Below the pieces are notes generated by a model. The model ran no database searches and was not told the origin of the DNA. It saw nothing but the letters and a program-made list of their open reading frames with translations. 64,000 bases of DNA. Source: Xanthomonas sp. Leaf148. GTDB lineage: Bacteria; Pseudomonadota; Gammaproteobacteria; Xanthomonadales; Xanthomonadaceae. Made by a program: the position numbers and the translations under genes. This document shows, piece after piece, positions 48,097 to 56,618 of this stretch (position 1 is its first letter; each line of letters starts with the position of its first letter). Location of the stretch: positions 310,001-374,000 of the forward strand of contig NZ_LMOP01000001.1 in NCBI RefSeq assembly GCF_001423585.1. Reading direction: 5' to 3'.

Positions 48097-48528
48097 TCAC
48101 ACGTCGCCGCGATCGGCGACCCGCACGAAATCGTTGACCATGCGATCGGCCAGACCCTGAAATCCCAGCGCCAGTGCCGGCCCCAGCAAGCGCGAGCTGG
48201 TTTCCACTTCCAGGGTCAGACTCACCTTGCACGCGTTGTCGCCCAGCGATTGAAACTCCCACAAGCCTTCCAGGCGCTTGAACGGCCCATCGCGCAGATG
48301 CATCACGATGCGTTCGGGCCGCTCGAGCATGTTCTCGGTGGTAAACCAGGTGCGGAACGAGCCCAGGCCCAGATCCAGGCGCGCCACGATATGCGCATCG
48401 TCCTGCTCCAGCACATGGGCAGCGTCGCACCAGCCGAAGCGGCGCGGATAGGCGGCGACATCATTGACCAGATCGAACATGCGGGAGGTGCTGTGTTCGA
48501 CCAGTGCGCTGCGACGGATGGTAGGCAT
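48097..48528 (-). CDS. ratA: RatA/COQ10-type START-domain protein
   Basis: 143 residues, START/SRPBCC fold: RRSALVEHSTSRMFDLVNDV, YPRRFGWCDAAHVLE, FTTENMLERPERIVM and SLTLEVETSSRLLGPALALGF (in part). The E. coli homologue RatA was reported to block 70S formation, while eukaryotic relatives bind coenzyme Q; which applies here is open. Divergent from smpB with 60 bases between. Confidence 0.92.
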   Translation of the reverse strand: MPTIRRSALVEHSTSRMFDLVNDVAAYPRRFGWCDAAHVLEQDDAHIVARLDLGLGSFRTWFTTENMLERPERIVMHLRDGPFKRLEGLWEFQSLGDNACKVSLTLEVETSSRLLGPALALGFQGLADRMVNDFVRVADRGDV

Positions 48529-48588
48529 TCGCTAACTTGTGAAAGACGGAAGATCGTTTGACGACGCCGAATCGGCGACAATGGCGTC

Positions 48589-49092
48589 ATGAGCAAGCAA
48601 CCATCCAAGGATAAAGCAAACGGCGCGAAGGCCACGAAAACCATCGCGCTGAACAAGCGTGCGCGCCACGAATACCACCTGGAAGAGCGCTACGAAGCCG
48701 GTCTGGCGCTGCAGGGCTGGGAGATCAAGGCGATCCGCGCCGGCCGCGCCAACATCGTCGACGGTTACGCGTATGTGCGCTCCGGCGAGATTTACCTGAT
48801 CGGCGCGCAAATCACCCCGTTGATCCAGGCCTCCACCCACACCGTGCCGGTGGAACGTCGCGACCGCAAGTTGCTGCTGCACCGGAGCGAAATCGACAAG
48901 GTGCTCACCCGCGTGGAGCGCGAAGGCTACACCCTGGTGCCGACCGCGCTGTACTGGAGCAGCAACAAGGTCAAGCTGGAAATCGCGCTCGCCAAGGGCA
49001 AGCAGAATCACGACAAGCGCGACGCCGCCAAGGACCGCGACTGGCAGCGCGACAAGCAGCGCGTGATGCGGCGGCACAACCGAGATGCGTGA
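48589..49092 (+). CDS. smpB: SsrA-binding protein SmpB
   Basis: Binds tmRNA and places it in stalled ribosomes. 167 residues: IALNKRARHEYHLEERYEAGL, LQGWEIKAIRAGRANI, DGYAYVRSGEIYLIG and the basic C-terminal tail DAAKDRDWQRDKQRVMRRHN. Its RNA partner ssrA lies 2.7 kb away, separated by the hydrolase-protease gene. Confidence 0.97.
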   Translation: MSKQPSKDKANGAKATKTIALNKRARHEYHLEERYEAGLALQGWEIKAIRAGRANIVDGYAYVRSGEIYLIGAQITPLIQASTHTVPVERRDRKLLLHRSEIDKVLTRVEREGYTLVPTALYWSSNKVKLEIALAKGKQNHDKRDAAKDRDWQRDKQRVMRRHNRDA

Positions 49093-49095
49093 GTA

Positions 49096-49231
49096 GCCGG
49101 GATTGGGGATTGGGAATTAGGGATTCGTTACGGCGGTGACCCGCGTCGCTGGCGTGCGATCCAATCAAGTACCAACGCAAGGCATGGCCTCGCTGCTATT
49201 GCGAATCCCCAATCCCGACTTCCGAATCACG
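49096..49231. repeat. Inverted GGGATTGGGGATT repeats
   Basis: CCGGGATTGGGGATTGGGAATT (within 49097-49118) and its inverted copy GAATCCCCAATCCCGACTTC (49203-49222) enclose about 80 bases between smpB and the S8 gene. The shared core is the same short direct-repeat family as at 25488-25655. The right copy overlaps the 3' end of the S8 gene. Confidence 0.7.
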
Positions 49232-51674
49232 TCTTTCCAAGCATCCGCATCAAATTCGGCACTCCCCTGCCCTGCACGTAGCGATCGCGTTCGAGATCGG
49301 TGCAGGTGTCGAGCATCAATTGCTTGACCCGGTCCGGGAAGCCGATGAACTCGCGGCGTGCCGACAGAAAGCCGGCCAGTACGCCGGAGACATGCGGCGC
49401 GGCCATGCTGGTGCCACTCATTTCCACCATCAGGCTGGCCGGATCTTTGGGGTCGAAGTCGTAATAGGCCGAGACGATTTTTTCGCCGGGCGCCACCACG
49501 TCGGGCTTGCCGCGGCCGTCTGCGGTGGGCCCGCGCGAAGAAAAATACGACACGCCGTAATTGTGCGGGCTGCTCTTGTGCACCGAGCCGACCACGATGG
49601 CCTCTTCCAGATTGCCCGGGTCGCTGATCGACAGATCCATGTTGGCCGGATAGGCATCGCCATCCTTGCCCATCAACCAGGCCAGTCCCTCGTTGCCGGC
49701 AGCCACCACCACCAGCACACCCTGCCGCCATAGCCGCCGCAACTCGTTGCAAAGCGGCGTAAAGCCGCAGCCATAGCTTTCCGGGTCGAAATAGCCGCCC
49801 AGGCTCAGATTCACCCCATGGATGACCAGCTCGCCTGCGCGCTCGTTGATGGCAGCCACCTGCTGTACGGCCTTGATCATCCACGAATCGCGCCCATCAC
49901 CGGCGTCGTCCAGCACCTTGAAGCCATACAGCTGCGCGTCCGGCGCCATGCCGGCAAATTCCAGCGGCGGGCCCGGCTTGCCCTGCGCATCCGGCAGCGT
50001 CGCCTGGCAGTGGCCGGCAATGATCCCGGCGATGTGGGTGCCGTGGCCGTGCCGATCGAGCCGGGCAAACGCATCGCCGTCGGCGCGCGTCAATCGCTTG
50101 GGCGCACCGCGCCGGGTGCAATCCCATTGCGCCACCACATTGTCGCGCTGGCCTTTGACGAAGAAATGCGGGTGGCTGGCGGCAATACCGGTATCCAGCA
50201 CCGCCCAGCCGATCTGCTGCCCGCGCGCACGATAGGCATTGCGTGCTGCATCGGCATGCAGCACGTTGCCGGAGATGTGAATCAGCGCGCGCTTGCCGGC
50301 ATCGCGCCACACCCGGCGAAACCCCAGCGCGCGGTAGCGATTCTGCAGCGATTCGATTTCGAACCGGGTCAGGCGCGCGGACACGAAGCGCTGCAACCCG
50401 TCTTCCAACTCGATCGCCTCATCCAATGCGTCGCCCTCCAGGCCGGTGCTGCGCGCAGCGACCTCGCGCAGATGGCGCACCAGCACCGCCCGCACCCCGG
50501 CCGGATCGTTGCCGGCGAGCCGCCGATCCAGCTCGATCAGGACTTCATGTCGATGCTCTGGGCCGTGCGCTTCGAGCTGCTCGCTGAGGTCCTTGATCAA
50601 CACCGCATTGGAGACAGGCTGATCGAAGCCCATACCCACCGCCTGACGCACCGCTGCGCGTACCTGCGGGATCGACAGATAGCCCGAGCCCGAATGCGGG
50701 TTGTGCTGCCAGTCGGGATTGATCCGCGCGCCAGCAATGTTTTCGAAACGCCCCTTCGCATTGGCGATGTCGCCGGTGAGATCCGGGTCCAGCGCAATCG
50801 GGTCGCGCGTCTCGGCCACATTGATCCACTGCTGCACGCACGCCGGGAATGGCAGCTTGCGGGTGCCGGTCCAGCGCTTGAACATGCTGCGCACCTGCGG
50901 TAGCCCGAGCGGCGACCCCACGGTCAGGAACAGCGTCACCTCGCAGTCGGCCGCCTCAAGCTGCCGCAGCACGTCGTAAGCGATCATCGAGCCCTGGCTA
51001 TGCGCGACCACCACGAACGGCCCGCCGCCTGCACGCAGCCGCTGGGTCAGGCTTTCGCGCATCGATGAAGCGCGCTCGGGCACGAAGAACAGGTCGTGCA
51101 CGTCCTGCAGCAACGCCGCAGAGATTAGCCGCAGCAGCACGCGGTTGATCGCATCGATCGGGCCCTTTGCCTGCACGCTGCCGGGTGCGCTCGCAGTCTC
51201 CAGTTCGTCAAGCAAGCGATGCAGATCGGCCCGCTCCTGCTCACTGTTGGCCAACGCATCGGCGAGCACGTGCAGATCCTGCCCGCCCGGCACCAGGCCG
51301 AGCGTACTCAATGCACGCTGCACGCTCTGGTTGAGCGCCGGCCCCACATCGCGTCCATCGCAATTGCCGGGCTCTGCCACCGGATAGCGCTCGCGATTGA
51401 CCCAGTACGCCAGCCGGGTGCGCTCGCCCATCGGACGCCCGAACAACGCCTTGTCCCACTGACAACGCAACACTTCGGCGGGCGGCTTGTTGCCGATGCC
51501 GTGGATGTAGACAACGGTGCGCGCCTTTCCCTGCACGCGGGCTGCCGCGGCGGCTTGTGCGCCTGACCTAGGCGCGCGCTTCTGTTGCGGCCGTGCCGAC
51601 TGCTTGGCAGTTGCAGTGGCCGGGCGCGGGGCTGCGCGTGTCGAACGTGGACGTGGGGGCTTACCTGTCGCCAT
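49227..51674 (-). CDS. Fusion of alpha/beta-hydrolase and subtilisin-like (S8) serine protease
   Basis: 815 residues with no signal peptide, so probably cytoplasmic. Residues 1-50 are basic and low-complexity. Residues about 55-330 are an alpha/beta-hydrolase: VVYIHGIGNKP, then the nucleophile elbow VVAHSQGS (Ser 226). A helical linker follows (about 360-450). Residues about 485-800 are an S8 protease with all three catalytic residues: VLDTG (Asp 494), HGTHIAG (His 547) and GTSMAAPH (Ser 756), plus VVVAAGNEG for the oxyanion Asn. There is no pro-domain of the usual subtilisin kind. The start ATG follows an AAGGAG site. It lies between smpB and ssrA, convergent with smpB. Substrates are unknown. 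Confidence 0.88.
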   Translation of the reverse strand: MATGKPPRPRSTRAAPRPATATAKQSARPQQKRAPRSGAQAAAAARVQGKARTVVYIHGIGNKPPAEVLRCQWDKALFGRPMGERTRLAYWVNRERYPVAEPGNCDGRDVGPALNQSVQRALSTLGLVPGGQDLHVLADALANSEQERADLHRLLDELETASAPGSVQAKGPIDAINRVLLRLISAALLQDVHDLFFVPERASSMRESLTQRLRAGGGPFVVVAHSQGSMIAYDVLRQLEAADCEVTLFLTVGSPLGLPQVRSMFKRWTGTRKLPFPACVQQWINVAETRDPIALDPDLTGDIANAKGRFENIAGARINPDWQHNPHSGSGYLSIPQVRAAVRQAVGMGFDQPVSNAVLIKDLSEQLEAHGPEHRHEVLIELDRRLAGNDPAGVRAVLVRHLREVAARSTGLEGDALDEAIELEDGLQRFVSARLTRFEIESLQNRYRALGFRRVWRDAGKRALIHISGNVLHADAARNAYRARGQQIGWAVLDTGIAASHPHFFVKGQRDNVVAQWDCTRRGAPKRLTRADGDAFARLDRHGHGTHIAGIIAGHCQATLPDAQGKPGPPLEFAGMAPDAQLYGFKVLDDAGDGRDSWMIKAVQQVAAINERAGELVIHGVNLSLGGYFDPESYGCGFTPLCNELRRLWRQGVLVVVAAGNEGLAWLMGKDGDAYPANMDLSISDPGNLEEAIVVGSVHKSSPHNYGVSYFSSRGPTADGRGKPDVVAPGEKIVSAYYDFDPKDPASLMVEMSGTSMAAPHVSGVLAGFLSARREFIGFPDRVKQLMLDTCTDLERDRYVQGRGVPNLMRMLGKT

Positions 51675-51749
51675 CGCTTCGCTCCTTCGTTTACAGACTG
51701 TTCGGTCCGGTAGGACTGAAGCCACTGTAAGCGCTGTCCATCTCACCAC

Positions 51750-51778
51750 TTGTGACAGGGCGCGCCGATCCCTACACT
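51750..51778 (+). promoter_or_regulatory. Promoter of ssrA
   Basis: TTGTGA, a 17-base spacer, then TACACT, ending 28 bases before the mature tmRNA 5' end. This allows a short precursor leader to be removed by RNase P. Confidence 0.6.
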
Positions 51779-51806
51779 GACCACGTCAGCGTTTGATGCT
51801 TTCCCC

Positions 51807-52203
51807 GGGGGTGCACTGGTTTCGACGGGGGTCGCGAAGTCGCTTGGCGCATGCCGAGGGGGCAGCTTTCCTCGTTAATCCAGCAGCAAACTTTTAGTTG
51901 CCAACGACGACAACTACGGTTCGGACTTCGCTATCGCCGCTTAATTGGCTTTAGTTGTAGTTCTACAGCCGCCTAAGGCGAACCCCCGAAACTACTTGTG
52001 CCCGTGCTCGTAGATGTAGGGTCATTATCACGGAACCGCCGGTGGTGGCTGCCTGTCAGCTACCGGCTAAATCAAGCAGGCTGGTTTCCAGGTGCGCTTT
52101 GCCCGCCGTGCTGCCTGGGAATGAGATCTAACGGAGGGATAAGCATGTAGTGCCGGGGATGGAGTGCTTCCGGACGGCGGTTCGATTCCGCCCACCTCCA
52201 CCA
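51807..52203 (+). ncRNA. ssrA: tmRNA (ssrA)
   Basis: Transfer-messenger RNA that rescues stalled ribosomes with SmpB. The 5' end GGGGGTGCACTGGTTTCGAC and the 3' tRNA-like part GGTTCGATTCCGCCC...CCACCA pair to form the acceptor stem (51807-51813 with 52193-52199), with CCA encoded. The resume frame encodes ANDDNYGSDFAIAA followed by TAA, the tag known for xanthomonads. 397 bases. Confidence 0.97.
51900..51944 (+). other. tmRNA tag-peptide frame
   Basis: The frame GCC AAC GAC GAC ... GCT TAA encodes the 14-residue degradation tag ANDDNYGSDFAIAA. The terminal AIAA departs from the common ALAA ending. Confidence 0.9.
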
Positions 52204-52230
52204 CACAGCGGTCCTAAGAAGACCGACTAA

Positions 52231-52266
52231 GGCCGGGAATCCTCGAAAGAGTTTCCCGGCCTTTTT
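52231..52266 (+). terminator. Intrinsic terminator of ssrA
   Basis: GGCCGGGAA and TTCCCGGCC form a 9-base stem followed by TTTTT, 28 bases after the tmRNA CCA end. Confidence 0.88.
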
Positions 52267-52328
52267 CATGGGCGCTGCGGCAGCGACGCCGCTAGCGCCA
52301 TCGCCAGCGCTCGCCACTGCCCGCCGCG

Positions 52329-52499
52329 TCAATTAGTGACGCGGGCTGTCGGTTCGGATGTGGTGGCGATCGCCCCTGCGAGAGGGCGGTCACACGCGTG
52401 GGCTAACGCAACGTCGCCGCGGAGTTGGTCGAACAGTGCGAGCAGCTCGGTCGCTTCCTGCTGCAGCAGGACCAGTGCGCTCTTGTTGGGCTCATCCAT
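52329..52499 (-). CDS. Small hypothetical protein
   Basis: 56 residues, unrecognised: MDEPNKSALVLLQQEATELL, then ALFDQLRGDVALAHACDRPL and a Thr/Ser-rich tail. The first half is a likely amphipathic helix. A GGAG ribosome site lies about 8 bases before the ATG. It lies just beyond the ssrA terminator, on the opposite strand, and 121 bases downstream of another tiny gene on the same strand. Confidence 0.5.
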   Translation of the reverse strand: MDEPNKSALVLLQQEATELLALFDQLRGDVALAHACDRPLAGAIATTSEPTARVTN

Positions 52500-53144
52500 T
52501 GCATCTACTCCGACGGCGCTCGTCAGCGCTCCTGATGCACTCGAAGCAAACCGCATGCCAGCGTGCCGGTGCTGGTTGCTGCTCCGGCACTGGCTGGACC
52601 AACTAGGGCGATTCAGTGCATCAACGCGTGGCGCTTTCAAGCCCGGCTATGGCAATGGCCAGGTTGACGCCCTCCTCCTGGCTACACGTCGGCTCTGCAC
52701 CGCTGGCGAACAAGGCGTTCAGCTCAGGCGGAGTCGAGTTGCCGTTGCGCTTCGGCATGCATGGCCTCCATGGCATGGGACACCCTGCCGGCACTTCGCC
52801 CAGCCAACACGGCGCTGGGTCGATCGGGAACGTAGGCGCAAGCGCGGCGCCTGTGAGCTTGCGCTTCTCTGCCCGCACCGCTGTTCCGATGTACCCAACC
52901 GCGCCCCAAGACTCGCCGATGCCACGGCTTGGGGCGGCGCGACAGATCAGCCGACCGGTTAGAAGAAAAATAACCAAGACGCGCTTGGTTCTGCAGTGCG
53001 GCAGGAGCGTACTGGCGTTAGGGCATGGCACCGAGGCCTGCCATCGAGGCCTGCCTGCTTGCCTGCTAACTGATTGGCTAACTGACTGATTGAGGCACGG
53101 CGCTTGCATCGGCCTCAACCAGACAATCGGTGTTGGGGAACACG
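52500..53144. other. Region between the tiny genes and the GGDEF gene
   Basis: Apart from the 45-residue gene at 52621-52758, I see no supported gene. A TG-CCTGC-TTGCCTGC stretch and repeated CTGATTGG/CTAACTGA motifs near 53060-53090 form short direct repeats before the diguanylate cyclase gene. Confidence 0.4.
52621..52758 (-). CDS. Small hypothetical protein
   Basis: 45 residues, unrecognised: MPKRNGNSTPPELNALFASG then EPTCSQEEGVNLAIAIAGLE. A strong GGAGG ribosome site lies 6 bases before the ATG. The sequence composition is protein-like, with a polar start and a hydrophobic end. It may form a two-gene unit with the 56-residue gene at 52329-52499. Confidence 0.5.
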   Translation of the reverse strand: MPKRNGNSTPPELNALFASGAEPTCSQEEGVNLAIAIAGLESATR

Positions 53145-54860
53145 GTGTTGACCAAAAAAGCAAAACGCCATGCCGCTGGGGCTTTATTGCTCGGGGGCGC
53201 CATCTTCGTCCTGATCGGTATCGGCGGCTACTTCACCACGCAGCGCTCGCTGGCCGATGCGGGCTGGGTGACGCATACGCAGGAAGTCCTTGCGGGCATC
53301 GACGAAATCCAGGCTGGGCTGCTGTCGGCGGAGTCGTCGGTGCGTGGCTACGTGCTGACCGACAACGAGGCGTTCTTGGGCGTGTATGCCGATGCGATCG
53401 GGCGCCTGCCCGAGCGCATCGTACGGCTGGAGGCGCTGGTGCAGGACAACCCGGTACAGGGACGCAATGTACGTGTGCTCAGCCAATTGGTGGACACGCG
53501 ACTGGTGCAGATCAATGATCTGCTGCACAGCTATCGCACCCATGGCCTGGATGGCGCGCGCGGGTCGATTGCGCGCGGCGTGTTCCAGACCTCCTCGGCA
53601 TTGCGGCGCCAGGTGCAAACCATGACCGAGCTGGAACGTCACCAGCTGGTGAAGCGGACAGAGACCAATGCACTCAGTGCGCAGTGGGTGCTGCGGATGA
53701 CCGTGACCGGCATCGTCAGCGGGCTGCTGGTGATGCTGCTGGCTTACCGCTTGTTGGCGCGCGAGCTGCAACGCCGCGAGCGTGCCGAGGACGAGGCCAG
53801 CCATACCAGCGAGCAGTTGGTCGAGTCGTTTGCGACGCTGGAGCGCACCTCTGCGGGACTGGAAGCCTTGTCGCGCTACTCGGGATTGCTGCAAAACTGC
53901 CGCGATGCCGAAGAAGCGCTGGAAATTACCGCACGCACGATTGCGCCGCTGATTCCCGGCGCGGCCGGTGCGGTGTATTTGCTGCGCGCATCGCGCGATC
54001 GCGCCGAGCAGGTGGTGGCCTGGGGCGCGATGGCCGACGACGACAGCGCAAGCATCGCGCCGGAGACATGCTGGGCGCTGCGCCGCGATCGCACGCACGT
54101 GGTGGAAGATGCCAGCCTGGGCATGCTGTGTCGCCATACCGGCGCCAATCTTCCGACGCACGCCAGCACGGTGTGCATTCCATTGTCGGCACAGGGCACA
54201 CAGCTGGGCATGCTGGCGCTGCGCAGCGACCAACCGGGCGGTCTGAGTTCACTGACCGTGGCCGAAGCGGCGGCGGAACAACTCTCGCTGGTGCTGCATA
54301 GCCTGCGTCTGCGCGAAACACTGCGTCAGCAATCGATCCGCGACCCGCTCACCGGCCTGTACAACCGCCGCTATCTGGAAGAAGCGCTCAATCACGAACT
54401 GGCACGCTGTACGCGCCGGGTGCAGCCGTTGTCGGTGCTGATGCTGGACGTCGACCACTTCAAGCGGTTCAACGATCTGCATGGGCACAGCGGCGGCGAC
54501 CGGGTACTGGCGGCAATCGGCGAACTGCTGCTGGCGCAGACCCGTGGCGAAGATATCTGCTGCCGCTACGGTGGCGAAGAATTGACGATCATCCTGCCCG
54601 AGGTGGATCTGGCCACTGCGCGCAGGATGGCGGAAAAGTTGCGCGCCGGGATCGAGGGGTTGCAGGTGATGGCCGATGGCGTGTCGCTGCCGAAGATCAC
54701 CGCATCGTTCGGCGCGGCGAGCTTTCCCGAACACGCGGGCAATGCGGCGCAACTGCTGCGGCGCGCCGACGAAGCGCTGTACCGCGCCAAGCAAGCCGGG
54801 CGCAATCAGGTCATCAGCGCGCCGGAAGCGGCCGATACAGAGTTGGCGCAGGAGTCCTGA
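53145..54860 (+). CDS. Membrane diguanylate cyclase (CHASE3-GAF-GGDEF)
   Basis: Makes cyclic di-GMP from two GTP. About 571 residues from a GTG start (a GGGGAA site lies 4 bases upstream; another GTG lies 15 bases earlier). A membrane segment at about 14-33 precedes a periplasmic CHASE3 sensor (GYVLTDNEAFLGVYADA), a second segment (about 182-203), a GAF domain (about 245-390) and the GGDEF domain with RDPLTGLYNRRYLEEAL. The active site is GGEEL (476-480), and the inhibitory I-site RGED (467-470) sits exactly five residues before it, so product inhibition is expected. Confidence 0.93.
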   Translation: MLTKKAKRHAAGALLLGGAIFVLIGIGGYFTTQRSLADAGWVTHTQEVLAGIDEIQAGLLSAESSVRGYVLTDNEAFLGVYADAIGRLPERIVRLEALVQDNPVQGRNVRVLSQLVDTRLVQINDLLHSYRTHGLDGARGSIARGVFQTSSALRRQVQTMTELERHQLVKRTETNALSAQWVLRMTVTGIVSGLLVMLLAYRLLARELQRRERAEDEASHTSEQLVESFATLERTSAGLEALSRYSGLLQNCRDAEEALEITARTIAPLIPGAAGAVYLLRASRDRAEQVVAWGAMADDDSASIAPETCWALRRDRTHVVEDASLGMLCRHTGANLPTHASTVCIPLSAQGTQLGMLALRSDQPGGLSSLTVAEAAAEQLSLVLHSLRLRETLRQQSIRDPLTGLYNRRYLEEALNHELARCTRRVQPLSVLMLDVDHFKRFNDLHGHSGGDRVLAAIGELLLAQTRGEDICCRYGGEELTIILPEVDLATARRMAEKLRAGIEGLQVMADGVSLPKITASFGAASFPEHAGNAAQLLRRADEALYRAKQAGRNQVISAPEAADTELAQES

Positions 54861-54880
54861 CAGCCGACAGGCAGATCCCA

Positions 54881-54916
54881 GCGATCCCGGCGATCGCAGC
54901 GATCGCAGCGATCGCA
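54881..54916. repeat. Nine-base tandem repeat GCGATCGCA, four units
   Basis: One variant unit (GCGATCCCG) followed by three perfect GCGATCGCA units, 20 bases after the GGDEF stop codon. The unit itself contains the palindrome GCGATCGC. A simple-sequence tract that may vary between strains. Confidence 0.85.
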
Positions 54917-55151
54917 GCGCGATGATTGGATATGCGATATCTGATCGTCAGCCGGTCGCCAGGCGTCGGTCCGGCGCCAGGCCACCCCAGCGCGACTATG
55001 CATATACACTTATATCCGCAAGCCACAGATCAATGAGAGGCGGTTCGCTGAGCAAGACGGCGTCGCCGAAGCTGCGGCCTGACGCACCATGCCGACACAA
55101 GCACTCGCCGCGCCTGCCATACGTGTCGGCCGATTCTTCAGTAGCGCTGCA

Positions 55152-55383
55152 TCACTGACCGGCACGCTCATCCGCGTCGGTGGGAATCATCCATGTTCCA
55201 GCCAGCATTCCGTCGACGCGGGCACGCACGTAGGTCGCATCGTCGGGCTCGGCGCTGCGCAGTACCGCTTCGGTGCGCGCTGGAGATCCGATAGTCGAAA
55301 TCCGCATCTTCATCTGCAGGCAGCTGCGGCAGTCCGTTCTGCAACGCATCGAGGCGCGTCGCTAGCTCTTCGCGTTTAGGCAT
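55152..55383 (-). pseudogene. Frameshifted small gene
   Basis: From 55383 the frame reads MPKREELATRLDALQNGLPQ and LPADEDADFDY, then turns into low-quality sequence. The next frame picks up SPARTEAVLRSAEPDDATYV, then RARVDGMLAGTWMIPTDADE, and stops at 55152. Joined with one base skipped around 55285, the two give a plausible protein of about 77 residues. A single-base insertion, a sequencing error or programmed frameshifting would each explain it. Confidence 0.5.
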
Positions 55384-55548
55384 AACAGGCCCCGACTCAC
55401 AGCCGATACGGTTGCCACAAGGCCGTCAACAACGCACCAAGCCTTGCCATGCAACGCTTCATTTTCCTACCCGCTACAGCGGTGATTGCATGCTCAACTT
55501 TCGCGCAACCCGGCCGATAATGATGCCGACTCCGACAGAACCTTGCCT

Positions 55549-56523
55549 GTGATCCTTCACCTGCGGCGGGATTTCCGCCTCGGCATCGTCAAGATGCTTG
55601 GGCCAATCACCGCGCTGTTGCTTTGCCTCTATGCGGTGTACCTGGCCATGACCGGCCAGGCGATTGCGTGCCTCATCACCGCAGCGCTGGGCGTGTTGGC
55701 GATCTGGCGCGGCTGGCAGATGCGCGCGGCAGAACGCACGGGCGCCGGCGGTGTCTGGCTGGCATCGATCAATGTCGCCGGCTGCCTGGTGGCCTGCTGG
55801 ACCGGGGGCGACGGCGCCCTGCCCTGGCTGTTTCCGGTGCTGGCAACCAATTATTTTCTGTGCGGACCGCAACGCGCGGTGTTGCTGAGCCTGCCGTTGA
55901 TGGTGGCATTGTTGTTCTTGCCCGGCTTGATCGTCAGCCCCGGCCAGGGCGTGTCGACCGTGGTGGTGACGCTGGTGACGTTGGCAGTGGGGTATTCGTT
56001 CTCGCTGCGCATGCAGGACGACCGCGTGCACCTGGAAGAGCTGGCGTCGCTGGATGCACTGACCGGCTTGCCCAACCGACGCATGCTCGAACGCGCGTTG
56101 ACCCATCAGATCGATCAGCGCCAACCGCAGGAGCGGCTCAACAGTCTGATCATCCTGGACCTGGACCATTTCAAAGAGGTCAACGATCTGTACGGGCATG
56201 CCGCAGGCGATGCCGCGCTGTCGGATCTGGCGACCATCTTGCGCTACGAAGTCCGCGAGCCGCATCAGGTGTTCCGTTTTGGCGGCGAAGAATTCGTGGT
56301 GTTGCTGCGCGCCGGCTCATCGGCGGAACTGGAAGCGGCCACCGAGCGCTTGCGCAAGGTGATCCGTAATGGGTTGCGTGGCCCGGGAGGACGCATCACG
56401 GTCTCGCTGGGAGCTGCGCGCCACGATGGCGAAACGCACTGGCAAGACTGGTTTTCGCGTGCAGATGCGGCACTGTATCTGGCCAAGAACAGCGGCCGCG
56501 ACAGCGTACGGGTTGCCGACTGA
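55549..56523 (+). CDS. Membrane GGDEF protein (probable diguanylate cyclase)
   Basis: About 324 residues from a GTG at 55549; a TTG at 55486 is another possible start. About six membrane segments lie in the first 165 residues (MLGPITALLLCLYAVYLAM, AVLLSLPLMVALLFLPGLIV and others), then a GGDEF domain with LDALTGLPNRRMLERAL and active site GGEEF (245-249). The position of the inhibitory site reads REPH, lacking the final Asp, so product inhibition is probably lost. No other sensory domain is apparent. Confidence 0.9.
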   Translation: MILHLRRDFRLGIVKMLGPITALLLCLYAVYLAMTGQAIACLITAALGVLAIWRGWQMRAAERTGAGGVWLASINVAGCLVACWTGGDGALPWLFPVLATNYFLCGPQRAVLLSLPLMVALLFLPGLIVSPGQGVSTVVVTLVTLAVGYSFSLRMQDDRVHLEELASLDALTGLPNRRMLERALTHQIDQRQPQERLNSLIILDLDHFKEVNDLYGHAAGDAALSDLATILRYEVREPHQVFRFGGEEFVVLLRAGSSAELEAATERLRKVIRNGLRGPGGRITVSLGAARHDGETHWQDWFSRADAALYLAKNSGRDSVRVAD

Positions 56524-56618
56524 GCACCGCCCTGCTAGCTGGCTAGATCGCGACATCGAACACGACGATTACGATCTTCTGCTAGACGGGGCGACCCAAC
56601 GGCCGCCCCGTCCATCGT

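Larger units (their letters stand above)
54861..55548. other. Region between the two GGDEF genes
   Basis: About 690 bases. It holds a 9-base tandem repeat just after the first gene and a frameshifted small gene on the minus strand, both entered separately. The rest shows nothing recognisable. Confidence 0.5.

Noticed and set aside
47819-48528. ratA-rnfH as a toxin-antitoxin module
   Set aside because: The pair is a conserved housekeeping linkage in proteobacteria, and RnfH is not an established antitoxin; I annotate the families only.
52204-53144. A genomic island integrated at ssrA
   Set aside because: No integrase gene and no second copy of the ssrA 3' end is present in the window; only two tiny genes lie here.
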